In this document: one piece after another, positions 1 to 8,142 of the stretch | Position numbering within the stretch: the first letter of the stretch is position 1 | Layout: every line of letters starts with the position of its first letter | NCBI GenBank assembly: GCA_015490175.1 | Contig: WFYJ01000094.1 | Location: 1 to 37,163 of the forward strand | Direction: 5' to 3' | Length of the DNA: 37,163 nt | Source of the DNA: Saprospiraceae bacterium | Lineage (GTDB): Bacteria > Bacteroidota > Bacteroidia > Chitinophagales > Saprospiraceae | Translations under genes and position numbers: made by a program | Notes under the pieces: model-generated | The model's input: the letters and a program-made list of their open reading frames with translations, nothing else | Told to the model about the DNA's origin: nothing | Database searches by the model: none

Positions 1-21
1 ACTGAAAAAAGTCCGTAACAA

Positions 22-204
22 CCCCGACTTTGGTCGGGGCAGGTTCCCGACTTGTCGGGATGACGCCCCGATGCTCGGGGCAAGCTGTGACGGGTGTCCA
101 CTATAGATAACATACTTATTTAAAATAAAAAATACATTGCGAATCGTTGCGTTCCCGATGTTCGGGACAAGCTTTAGCGTCCCCGACTGGCGTCGGGACA
201 AGCT
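22..204. repeat. Cluster of five short GC-rich inverted repeats
   Basis: Five hairpin-forming units lie in about 180 bp: 22-39 (CCCCGAC/GTCGGGG), 45-60 (TCCCGAC/GTCGGGA), 66-80 (CCCCGA/TCGGGG), 153-167 (TCCCGA/TCGGGA) and 182-197 (CCCGAC/GTCGGG). The last three are followed by the same tail, CAAGCT. The stems are near-identical while the 2-4 base loops differ, as expected for a REP-like palindromic family rather than one regulatory hairpin. No gene is visible in 1-250; the cluster lies downstream of nadC, which ends at 251. Confidence 0.8.
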
Positions 205-250
205 GTTGCGCGAGACTATGGGTTTTTTCAGGGGACTCAGGATAGAACGC

Positions 251-1111
251 TCAACTATCCACGACTTTCAGGCTCATGTCGAGGGCGGTGGCCGAGTGGG
301 TGAGGGCCCCGACCGAGATGTATTGCACGCCCGTCTGGGCCACCTTGCGGATGTTGTGCAGGGTGATGCCGCCACTGGCTTCGGTCTCGAAAGCATCGCC
401 CACGATGGCTACGCCTTCGCGCAGTAACGGCAGCTCGAAATTGTCGAACATCACGCGGCGCACCTTTCCCTTGCCGTGTTCCACGACTTCCCACACCTCT
501 TGCAGGTTGCGCACTTCGACGGTCACAGGCAGGTCGAGCTGGTGTGCAGCTTTCCACTCAGCCACGCGCTCGATGGCTTGCGCGATGCCGCCGCAGGCGG
601 CGATGTGGTTGTCTTTGATCATGAACCGGTCGTACAGACCAAACCGGTAGTTTTTACAACCACCCAGCGCGACAGCCCATTTTTCGAGCAAACGAATCAG
701 GGGCGTGGTCTTGCGCGTGTCGAGCACGGTGACGCCCAGGTCTTCCACTTCGAAAAGGAACTGGTTGCTGAGCGTGGCGATGCCACTCATGCGCTGCATC
801 GTGTTGAGCACGACGCGCTCGGCCATGAGCAGCGCCCGCGTGTTGCACGACACTTCAAAGACGATATCGCCCGGGCGCACGGCCGTGCCGTCGGCAATAT
901 GCTCAGTGAAGGTCGCCTCGGGGTCCACCTTCTGGAAAGCGCGGCGCGCCACTTCTACCCCGGCAATCACTCCCACATCCTTTACCAGCAACTGCGCCCT
1001 GCTGCGGGCATCCTCCGGAATGCAGGCCATCGAAGTGTAATCGCCCGGCCCCACGTCTTCCTGCAGGGCCATTTCGAGGAAGTGGTCAATTTGTTCCGGG
1101 GCAGGCTTCAT
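251..1111 (-). CDS. nadC: Nicotinate-nucleotide pyrophosphorylase (quinolinate phosphoribosyltransferase)
   Basis: The product should convert quinolinate and PRPP to nicotinate mononucleotide, CO2 and pyrophosphate, in cytosolic de novo NAD synthesis. At 286 residues it has normal family length. Family motifs are visible: EDVGPGDYTS near the N-terminus, ERVVLNTMQRMSGIAT, the active-site stretch LDTRKTTPLIRLLEKWAV followed by KNYRFGLYDRFMIKDNHI, and the C-terminal phosphate-binding part with EASGGITLHNI and ISVGALTHS. The frame stays open upstream to 1198, but the start at 1111 (MKPAPEQIDHFLEMAL) matches where the family begins; the extra 29 residues are low-complexity and overlap a promoter-like box. 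nadA and nadB are not in the window; nadD is 15 kb away. Identification is secure. Confidence 0.96.
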   Translation of the reverse strand: MKPAPEQIDHFLEMALQEDVGPGDYTSMACIPEDARSRAQLLVKDVGVIAGVEVARRAFQKVDPEATFTEHIADGTAVRPGDIVFEVSCNTRALLMAERVVLNTMQRMSGIATLSNQFLFEVEDLGVTVLDTRKTTPLIRLLEKWAVALGGCKNYRFGLYDRFMIKDNHIAACGGIAQAIERVAEWKAAHQLDLPVTVEVRNLQEVWEVVEHGKGKVRRVMFDNFELPLLREGVAIVGDAFETEASGGITLHNIRKVAQTGVQYISVGALTHSATALDMSLKVVDS

Positions 1112-1159
1112 GCAATTTTCGTTGGCTGAGCGGGTGGACGCAAATAGCGGCAATGACCG

Positions 1160-1167
1160 CAAAGCTA
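1160..1167 (-). promoter_or_regulatory. Bacteroidota -7 box upstream of nadC
   Basis: On the minus strand this reads TAGCTTTG, a full match to the Bacteroidota -7 consensus TAnnTTTG. It lies about 48 bp before the chosen nadC start. I do not see a good -33 TTG at normal spacing, so the call rests on the -7 box and position. Confidence 0.45.
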
Positions 1168-1229
1168 TTGCTTTCAGGCGTTCCGTGCAGGAGTGCATCG
1201 AGGATCGAAATTTATGAAATCTGTTTGCC

Positions 1230-1237
1230 TATTTTTG
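1230..1237 (+). promoter_or_regulatory. Bacteroidota -7 box upstream of the acyl-CoA ligase
   Basis: TATTTTTG fits TAnnTTTG and lies 46 bp before the ATG at 1284. The same octamer precedes dnaN, thrS and gpmI in this window. A second weaker candidate (TTTG at 1223-1226 with AAATTTTG ending at 1251) overlaps it. Confidence 0.45.
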
Positions 1238-1283
1238 TAACGAAAATTTTGATCCCTGTAGCAAAAACAAAACGAGACCATCC

Positions 1284-3104
1284 ATGGAGCGACCCACAAG
1301 GCTGTTTGACTTTATTTACTACCAGCAGGCGCACTACCCGCAGGAACGCGCCTTCGGCTACTTCTACGAGGGTGAGTGGCGCTATTTCAGTACGGACGAC
1401 ATCATCGGGCAGGCGCGAAAGATGAGTCAGGGCCTGCTCAAGCTCGGCCTCGAGCCCGGCGACAAAGTGGCCCTGGTCACTTACAAGAACCGACCGGAGT
1501 GGACGATCACCGACTTGGCCATGCTGCAGATCGGGGTCATCAACGTGCCGGTGTATCCGACCATCAGCGCGCGCGAATACGAGTACATCTTCAACGATGC
1601 GGAGGTGAAGTATTGCTTCTGCGGTGCAGGAGATCTGGTGGACAAGGTGAAAGGCGCTTCGGCCAACGTGCCTTCCCTGAAAGGCATCTACTCATTTGAT
1701 CGCCGCAGCGATGTGCCCTGGTGGAAGGACATGTGGGCCGACGACCGACCCGATGAGGTGGACAAGCGCATGGCTGCGGTCCAGCCCGAAGATCTGGCTA
1801 CGCTGATCTACACCTCGGGTACGACGGGCAACCCCAAAGGGGTGATGCTCACCCATCACAACATCGTGAGCAATGTCACATCGGTACTGCCCTGCATTCC
1901 CATCGAGGCGGGCGAGACGGCGCTCAGCTTCCTGCCGCTGTGCCACATCTTCGAGCGAGCCGTGATGTATGCCTATTCCTATGCAGGGGTCAACGTGGTT
2001 TTTACGGGAACCGACAACCTGGGCGGTGAGGAAGGCGACTTGCGCACGGTGCGCCCCCACTTCTTCACCACCGTGCCGCGGCTGCTCGAGAAGGTGTATG
2101 AGAAAATCTATCAGAAGGGTCTGGAGCTGAGCGGTATCAAGCGGGCGTTGTTTTTCTGGGCGCTGCGCCAGACGGAAGACTACGAATACGACATCGAGTA
2201 CGAGGGGCTGAAGAAGATCAAGGTGGCCATTGCCGACAAGCTCATCTTCAGCAAATGGCGCGAAGCGCTGGGTGGCCGCATCAAAGGCATCATCACGGGG
2301 GCGGCGGCCTGTCCGCGCCGCATCGCACAGGTATTTTCGGCTGCCGGCATCCCTGTGCGCGAAGGTTATGGCCTGACGGAGACCTCACCCGCCCTGACCA
2401 TCAACCGGTTCGAGCCATGTGGAGCCCTGCTGGGCACGGTGGGGCCGGCCGTCGAGGGGGTCGAGTTGCGCATTGAAGCGTCGGATGCCTACGGGCCGGG
2501 CGAGGGCGAGATCCTGGCGCACGGCCCCAACGTGATGAAGGGCTATTACAACAAACCCGAAGAGACGGCGGCGGTCTTCACAGAAATTGACGGCAAGCGC
2601 TTCTTCCGCACCGGCGACGTGGGCACCTTTATCGAACATTGTGGCAAGCAGTTTCTCAAAATCACCGACCGCAAGAAGGAACTGCTCAAGACCTCGGGCG
2701 GCAAGTACGTGGCTCCGGCACCCATCGAGAACCGGCTCAAGGAAAACTTCCTCGTCGAGCAGGCCATGGTGGTGGGCGAAAAGCGCAAGTTCGTCTCGGC
2801 CATCATCGTGCCCGCCGAGGAAGCCCTGCGCAACTGGTGCGCGCACAACGGCATCGAATGGACCGCACTCGAGGAGATGATCAAAGACTCGCGCGTGATC
2901 GACAAGTACCAGCGCGTCATTGACGAGATCAACCCCGAGTTCAGCCATATCGAGCAGATCAAGAAGTTCGTGCTCGTGCCCGACGTGTGGGAGCCCATCA
3001 AGGCCGATGGCTCGGAAGCCGAGTTGACGCCCACCATGAAGCTCAAGCGGCGCGTCATCCTTCAGAAATACGCCGAGCTGATCGAACAGATGTACGCATC
3101 GTGA
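1284..3104 (+). CDS. Long-chain fatty acid-CoA ligase (AMP-forming)
   Basis: A 606-residue adenylate-forming enzyme expected to activate free fatty acids with ATP and CoA, feeding lipid synthesis or beta-oxidation. The AMP-binding P-loop TSGTTGNPKG is at residues 177-186, the adenine-site motif GYGLTETSP at about 361-369, the RTGDVG motif follows, and the hinge and C-terminal catalytic lysine region (TDRKKELLKTSGGKYVAP) starts at about 461. The N-terminal start (MERPTRLFDFIYYQQ) is typical of FadD15-like ligases of this phylum. The gene is alone on its strand between nadC (divergent) and the patatin-like gene (convergent). Which chain length it prefers cannot be read from sequence. Confidence 0.93.
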   Translation: MERPTRLFDFIYYQQAHYPQERAFGYFYEGEWRYFSTDDIIGQARKMSQGLLKLGLEPGDKVALVTYKNRPEWTITDLAMLQIGVINVPVYPTISAREYEYIFNDAEVKYCFCGAGDLVDKVKGASANVPSLKGIYSFDRRSDVPWWKDMWADDRPDEVDKRMAAVQPEDLATLIYTSGTTGNPKGVMLTHHNIVSNVTSVLPCIPIEAGETALSFLPLCHIFERAVMYAYSYAGVNVVFTGTDNLGGEEGDLRTVRPHFFTTVPRLLEKVYEKIYQKGLELSGIKRALFFWALRQTEDYEYDIEYEGLKKIKVAIADKLIFSKWREALGGRIKGIITGAAACPRRIAQVFSAAGIPVREGYGLTETSPALTINRFEPCGALLGTVGPAVEGVELRIEASDAYGPGEGEILAHGPNVMKGYYNKPEETAAVFTEIDGKRFFRTGDVGTFIEHCGKQFLKITDRKKELLKTSGGKYVAPAPIENRLKENFLVEQAMVVGEKRKFVSAIIVPAEEALRNWCAHNGIEWTALEEMIKDSRVIDKYQRVIDEINPEFSHIEQIKKFVLVPDVWEPIKADGSEAELTPTMKLKRRVILQKYAELIEQMYAS

Positions 3105-3145
3105 TGCCGGCCTTTCGGCAAATGCCGCCGTTTTTTATTCGGCGG
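3105..3145. terminator. Putative bidirectional terminator between convergent genes
   Basis: Immediately after the ligase stop there is TGCCG/CGGCA (3105-3109 with 3116-3120), then CCGCCG at 3125-3130, six T at 3131-3136, and CGGCGG at 3140-3145. The T tract overlaps the stop codon of the convergent lipase gene (3135-3137). The sequence also contains the dispersed CTTTCGGCAAATGCC core (3112-3126). Stems are short, so strength is uncertain. Confidence 0.45.
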
Positions 3146-5435
3146 GCGTGGCCAGCGGTCCTTGTGTCGGTGTGGCCGGGGCCGTGGCCATGTGGAGGCG
3201 GTCGAGCAGTCGGCGCAAGGTGCGCTGGTTGTAGGGGCGATCCATGGCCGAGAGGATGTCCTCTTTTTCGCGGCGGGTGAGGTGGAAAGAAATGGGCGAT
3301 TCCTTGTTGCGCTCGCCGGGCAGATAGACGAAACGCAACACGTCGAAGTGGTCGGGGCCAAAAAGGTCGTACAGCAGGCCCAGATTGGTGTCGTGCTCGA
3401 ACTCCTGCAGCTTCATGATGTTGAAGGCAATGCCCAGCGGGTTGAGCATCGTCTCGATGACGCCGCGATGCTCGCTGCTCAATATCTGTCGGTGGCGCCC
3501 GTATGCGCGGATGACGACCAGCGTCACGCCGCTGGTGTGTGTTTTGATCCAGTCCTTGTGCACGTGCAGGAAGCGCACGGCCGTCTTGATGCCGAAATTG
3601 TCGCGGAAGCCGGCATCGAGCACTTCGATCATGGGATCGGTGGGCAAGAACACGTCGGGCAGCACGTAGGGATAGGTGGCATTCATGCGCAGCGCAGACG
3701 TGAAGCGCAGGTTGGCCGCGTCCTGGTGTTCGAGCAGTCGCATGAAGTCGACCGCGTCGATCTCGACGGCATCCGGTTTTTCCATGGCAATGGGCGGTGC
3801 CATCATGTACGAGACGCTATGCGGAGAAATGATGAGGCGGCGCCCGTCGTTGACGATGCTGGGCGTGACGAAGAGCATGGGGATGAGGGCCTCTCGCTCG
3901 GGCAGCCAGTAGTCGCTCAACGCCTTGTCGAGCACGTAGCCCGTGTTTTCGTTGAGCTGCATCTCGAACACGTAGCCCCGGTCTTTTCGGTAGGTATAGC
4001 CGGCCTCCTCGAACTTCACCCACGGCAAGAACAGGTCGTTCGACACGATGGTGAATGAGATGGAGTTGAGGAGGTCTCTGGAAATGTAATCGAGGTATCG
4101 GCGATCGGACGGATCGACGGGCTCGCCGCGCAGATGCCGCAGGTAGAGCTCGCGATAGTAGGCTGCGCCCATCATACCGCCCGAGGCGCCGCCGATCAGC
4201 ACGGTGTGCTTGCTGAAGGCGCCCGAGCTGATGCTGTCGAGCTGTTGCAGCACGTGCATGGCCCACAGGGCAGCCTTGAGGCCCCCGCCACTCGTACCCA
4301 ACACGATCATATGCGGCAGTGAATCGCCTTCGGCCTGGCGGCGCGCCAGCCAGCGATTGAGGATGGCTTCGGTGGAGTCCTTGTCGGCCTGGATGTTTTC
4401 GGGGCTGCAGAGCTGTTCGAGGGCGGCGTACGAATATTCCGGCCGGTCGGAGGTGGTGTAGTTCAGACCATACGCCTGATTTTTGGGATGCATCACTTCG
4501 AAGCGCGTCACGAAGTTGAGCAGGAGGAGCATGGCGATGAAAGCCGTGAGCGTCCAGCGGTGAAACCAGAAAATGATGGCGCCCAGCAAGCCCATGATGA
4601 TGCTGGCCAGAATGAAAATCGAGGCGGCAGCAGGGATGCGGAACCACGGATTGTCGATCAGCAGGCCCAGCAGAATGATGATGGCAATGCTGTACAACTG
4701 CACGCGCAGGGCATTGAGATGGTTTTGCCGGAACACGCGCAACAGCAGGCTGATGTCGTAGTGGTGCACGCTGCGCACGGGGCGCAGGCGCAGCGACTCG
4801 GTCAGGTAGGTCTTCACGCTCCATGCCGTGCGGTGCAAGCGCACGTCTTCGATGGTGGCCGTGCCTTTGCCCGGGCCCACGCGGCTCCGTCCATCGGAGC
4901 GCGCTTCCTCGGTGATCTCCAGAAAACTGAGGATGTCTTTGTTGGTGAATTGCAAGTAGAGGGCTATCACGCCGATGAGCGCCACCACCCCCAAAAGAAA
5001 GCCCAGGCAGTTGCGCAGGATCTGCTGCCACGAATGCGTCTCGTACGACAGCTCGTACCAGGTGTGAAAGCCGAGGTAGAGCGCGGCAAACAACAGAGGA
5101 ATGAGGGCATTGTTGATGCAAAACTTGGTGAAGGGGCGCGCCAGCGTAGCCAGAAAGGGGAAGCGATAGGCACTGAGCAGATAGGTGGTCAGGTTCCACG
5201 ACATGACCAGCGCCCCGAAGGCCATTCCCACGATGAAAAAGCTCCAAAAACCCACCTTGCCCACATATTCGGGAGCCCAGAAAAGGAAATTGATGCCGAG
5301 ACTGCCCCCGAGGTGGCCGGTGACGAGCAGGGCCAGAAACACCCAGATGGCCAGCAGCAACACGTGGTTGCGCAGGTGGATCACCGTGAGCTGTACGGGA
5401 AAGGAATACCACAAGTTGTACAGGAAGTGTCTCAT
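3135..5435 (-). CDS. Multi-pass membrane patatin-like phospholipase
   Basis: A 766-residue protein with about seven hydrophobic helices in its first half (near residues 25-42, 63-80, 108-125, 143-163, 247-260, 270-290, 296-310) and a patatin-type lipase domain after about residue 375. The oxyanion-hole loop GTSGGGLK is at 380-387, the nucleophile elbow GGASGG puts the catalytic serine at 418, and the dyad aspartate is probably D607 in VLDAGFRDNFG. The family hydrolyses acyl esters of phospholipids or other lipids; here activity would be at the inner membrane. The frame is open to 5633, but I start at 5435 (MRHFLYNLWYSF), where the membrane domain begins. Substrate and the side of the membrane facing the active site are unknown. 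Confidence 0.8.
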   Translation of the reverse strand: MRHFLYNLWYSFPVQLTVIHLRNHVLLLAIWVFLALLVTGHLGGSLGINFLFWAPEYVGKVGFWSFFIVGMAFGALVMSWNLTTYLLSAYRFPFLATLARPFTKFCINNALIPLLFAALYLGFHTWYELSYETHSWQQILRNCLGFLLGVVALIGVIALYLQFTNKDILSFLEITEEARSDGRSRVGPGKGTATIEDVRLHRTAWSVKTYLTESLRLRPVRSVHHYDISLLLRVFRQNHLNALRVQLYSIAIIILLGLLIDNPWFRIPAAASIFILASIIMGLLGAIIFWFHRWTLTAFIAMLLLLNFVTRFEVMHPKNQAYGLNYTTSDRPEYSYAALEQLCSPENIQADKDSTEAILNRWLARRQAEGDSLPHMIVLGTSGGGLKAALWAMHVLQQLDSISSGAFSKHTVLIGGASGGMMGAAYYRELYLRHLRGEPVDPSDRRYLDYISRDLLNSISFTIVSNDLFLPWVKFEEAGYTYRKDRGYVFEMQLNENTGYVLDKALSDYWLPEREALIPMLFVTPSIVNDGRRLIISPHSVSYMMAPPIAMEKPDAVEIDAVDFMRLLEHQDAANLRFTSALRMNATYPYVLPDVFLPTDPMIEVLDAGFRDNFGIKTAVRFLHVHKDWIKTHTSGVTLVVIRAYGRHRQILSSEHRGVIETMLNPLGIAFNIMKLQEFEHDTNLGLLYDLFGPDHFDVLRFVYLPGERNKESPISFHLTRREKEDILSAMDRPYNQRTLRRLLDRLHMATAPATPTQGPLATPAE

Positions 5436-5623
5436 CGGGCTTGTGGGGCTTGATTGCGCAGTTTGTTTGATGGTAAAGTGAAAACGAGCTGGCCGGAGGG
5501 TTCGTTGGGCAAAATATTGGCAGAATGTCGTAAAGGCAAGCAAAAGTTGTGAATCGGACTTTTTCTGCCCTTCAGGGGGAAAGGCTAACTTTCCGGCGAT
5601 TTCCCTGCCAAAGTACAATTCGA

Positions 5624-7546
5624 ATGGAAGCACTGAAGTACGTCCATCCTTCCACCCGATTCGAGAAAATTCCTACCCGCATTTTTGCCGATTCGCGTGC
5701 AGCCAGTCATACTGTAGCGCGCCGCATCGCAGAGCTCATCCGGCAAAAACAGGCTGCCGGCGAGACCTGTGTGTTGGGGCTGGCCACGGGTTCGTCGCCC
5801 GTGACGGTCTATGCCGAGCTGGTGCGCCTGCACCGCGAAGAGGGCCTCAGCTTCCGCAATGTCGTCACCTTCAACCTCGACGAATACTACCCCATGCAGC
5901 CCGACGCGCTGCAGAGCTATGTGCGTTTCATGCACGAACACCTCTTCGACCACATCGACATTCCGCCCGAACAGATCCACATTCCCGACGGCACCGTGCC
6001 GCGCGACAAGGTCGCCGACTATTGTCGCTGGTATGAAGACGAAATCCGCAAGAGCGGCGGGATCGACCTGCAGCTGTTGGGCATCGGCCGTACCGGCCAT
6101 ATCGGCTTCAACGAGCCGGGCTCGGGCCGCGACACGCGTACCCGCCTCATCACCCTCGATCACATCACCATCGTCGATGCCGCCAGCGACTTCTTCGGCG
6201 AGGAGAACGTGCCGCGCAAGGCCATCACCATGGGCGTGGGTACGATTCTCGAAGCCCGCGAGATCGTGCTCATGGCCTGGGGCGAGGGCAAGGCCCCCAT
6301 CATCCGGGAAGCCGTCGAAGGGCCCATCTCCGACCACGTGCCGGCAACCTACCTGCAGGAGCACCCCAACACCACCGTCGTGCTCGACCTGGCGGCCGCC
6401 GCCGAGCTGACCCGTGTCAAGACGCCCTGGCTGGCCGGCGAAGTGCAATGGGACGATTTCCTGGTGAAAAAAGCCGTCATCTGGCTGGGCACCACGCTGC
6501 AAAAGCCCATCCTCAAGCTCACCAACCGCGATTACATGGACAACGGCATGGGCGAGCTGGTGACCGAATACGACACGGCCTACAATATCAACATCCGCAT
6601 CTTCAACGAGCTGCAACGCACCATCACCGGCTGGCCCGGCGGCAAGCCCGGCGCCGCTTACTACGACAAGCCCGTGGCCCAGGAACCGGCGCGCAAGCGC
6701 GTGCTCATCTTCAGTCCGCACCCCGACGACGACGTCATCTCCATGGGGGGCACCTTCATCCGGCTGGTCGACCAGGGGCACGACGTGCACGTGGCCTACC
6801 AGACCTCGGGCAACATCGCCGTTTTCGACGACGACGTCATCCGCTTTGCCGACTTCGTCAATGACTACCACGAGGCCTTCGACCTCAAGCAGGAGGTGAC
6901 GCGTTCCCTCTTTCAGACCATCCGACAGCAGCTTGCGCAAAAAAAGCCCGGCGAGGTGGACAGCCCCGAGGTGCAGACCATCAAGGGCCTCATCCGCCGC
7001 GGCGAAGCCAAAGCCGCCTGCCGCTATGTGGGCATCCCCGACGATCACGTCCACTTCCTCGATATGCCCTTCTACGAGACGGGACGCGTGAAAAAGAAGC
7101 CGATCGGCGAGGAGGACGTGCGCATCGTGCGCGAACTGATCGAAGCCATCGAGCCGCACCAGATCTACGCCGCGGGCGATCTGTCCGACCCGCACGGCAC
7201 CCACCGCGTCTGCCTCGACGCCATCTTCCGGGCCATAGACCAACTGAAAGACCGCCCTTGGATGCAGCAATGCTACGTGTGGCTGTACCGCGGGGCCTGG
7301 CAGGAGTGGGAGCTGGAGCAGATCGACATGGCGGTGCCGCTCAGTCCCGACGAGCTTTTGCGCAAGCGGCGCGCCATCTTCAAGCACCAGTCACAGAAAG
7401 ACCGACCGCTCTTCCCGGGCCACGACTCGCGCGAGTTCTGGCAGCGCGCCGAAGCGCGCAACCGCGAAACGGCACGCCTCTACGACCTGCTCGGCCTGCC
7501 CGAATACGAGGCGCTGGAAGCGTTCAAGCGGTATTATTTTACCTGA
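5624..7546 (+). CDS. nagB: Glucosamine-6-phosphate deaminase-like protein fused to LmbE/PIG-L deacetylase domain
   Basis: A 640-residue fusion. Residues about 20-290 are a NagB domain (VLGLATGSSP, FNLDEYYPM with D86, GIGRTGHIGFNEPGS at 153-167), which in the family isomerises and deaminates glucosamine-6-phosphate to fructose-6-phosphate and ammonia. Residues about 355-620 are an LmbE/PIG-L zinc hydrolase domain with HPDD at 366-369 and DPHGTH at 522-527; that family removes N-acetyl groups from GlcNAc-type substrates. A plausible combined role is deacetylation plus deamination of amino sugars, but this is inference. The residue equal to the catalytic D141 of the E. coli enzyme is threonine (T157), while the equivalents of D72, H143 and E148 are kept. 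The start at 5624 (MEALKYVHPSTRFEKIP) is preferred over an upstream in-frame ATG at 5549. Confidence 0.88.
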   Translation: MEALKYVHPSTRFEKIPTRIFADSRAASHTVARRIAELIRQKQAAGETCVLGLATGSSPVTVYAELVRLHREEGLSFRNVVTFNLDEYYPMQPDALQSYVRFMHEHLFDHIDIPPEQIHIPDGTVPRDKVADYCRWYEDEIRKSGGIDLQLLGIGRTGHIGFNEPGSGRDTRTRLITLDHITIVDAASDFFGEENVPRKAITMGVGTILEAREIVLMAWGEGKAPIIREAVEGPISDHVPATYLQEHPNTTVVLDLAAAAELTRVKTPWLAGEVQWDDFLVKKAVIWLGTTLQKPILKLTNRDYMDNGMGELVTEYDTAYNINIRIFNELQRTITGWPGGKPGAAYYDKPVAQEPARKRVLIFSPHPDDDVISMGGTFIRLVDQGHDVHVAYQTSGNIAVFDDDVIRFADFVNDYHEAFDLKQEVTRSLFQTIRQQLAQKKPGEVDSPEVQTIKGLIRRGEAKAACRYVGIPDDHVHFLDMPFYETGRVKKKPIGEEDVRIVRELIEAIEPHQIYAAGDLSDPHGTHRVCLDAIFRAIDQLKDRPWMQQCYVWLYRGAWQEWELEQIDMAVPLSPDELLRKRRAIFKHQSQKDRPLFPGHDSREFWQRAEARNRETARLYDLLGLPEYEALEAFKRYYFT

Positions 7547-7575
7547 CCTGTGGTTGAGACGCACGGCCGTATGTC

Positions 7576-8103
7576 TCAACGGCCGTATTCTTCCGTCCAG
7601 GAGCGGGGAGGCCGCCGTCGGTCCAGCACCTTGAAGGTATAGCCGAACGCGTTCCGTTCGTCGGGCTCATGGTGGGTTTCCTCGACGAGCTGCCACTCGG
7701 ACCAGTCCATTTCCGGAAAAAAAGTGTCGCCTTCCGGTTCGGCATCCACTTCCGTGAGGTAGAGCCGGTGCCAGAAAGGCATGCTGGCCGCGTAAATCTG
7801 GCTGCCACCGATGATAAAGGCTTCCGTCTCATCGGCCCGGTGGGCCATGCTCAGCGCTTCCTCGACGGAATGAGCGATGAGCACGCCCGAGGCCACGAAA
7901 AAGGGGTTGCGGGTCACCACGATATTGGTGCGTTTGGGCAGCGGCCTGCCAATCGACAGAAAGCTCTTGCGCCCCATGATCACGTGATGGTGGATGGTGG
8001 TGCGCTTGAAGAATTTCAAGTCGGCAGGCAGGTACCACGGTATCTGGTTGTGCAGGCCGATGACGCCGTTGCGCGCCACGGCCACGATGGCGGAAATGTG
8101 CAT
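7576..8103 (-). CDS. folA: Dihydrofolate reductase
   Basis: A 175-residue enzyme expected to reduce dihydrofolate with NADPH, supplying tetrahydrofolate for thymidylate and purine synthesis. It shows the N-terminal IVAVARNGVIG, the IPWYLPADLKFFKRTT active-site segment, the NADPH-binding VIMGRKSFLSIGRPLP, and EAFIIGGSQIY. The start at 8103 (MHISAIVAVARNGVIG) fits the family; 13 upstream in-frame residues are not family-like. It lies 39 bp downstream of PBP2 and is probably the last gene of the mre transcript. The convergent NagB fusion ends 29 bp past its stop. Confidence 0.95.
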   Translation of the reverse strand: MHISAIVAVARNGVIGLHNQIPWYLPADLKFFKRTTIHHHVIMGRKSFLSIGRPLPKRTNIVVTRNPFFVASGVLIAHSVEEALSMAHRADETEAFIIGGSQIYAASMPFWHRLYLTEVDAEPEGDTFFPEMDWSEWQLVEETHHEPDERNAFGYTFKVLDRRRPPRSWTEEYGR

Positions 8104-8142
8104 AGTCTTTTCGGGTAAAAAATCCTGGAATCCGGTGCCCAC

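Noticed and set aside
476-1129. Long open frame on the plus strand opposite nadC
   Set aside because: It is the antisense shadow of nadC; composition is His/Arg/Gly-rich and no family is recognisable.
7553-7580. GTTGAGAC/GTCTCAAC inverted repeat between the NagB fusion and folA
   Set aside because: Perfect 8-bp arms, but there is no T tract on either side and it overlaps the folA stop, so I do not call it a terminator.
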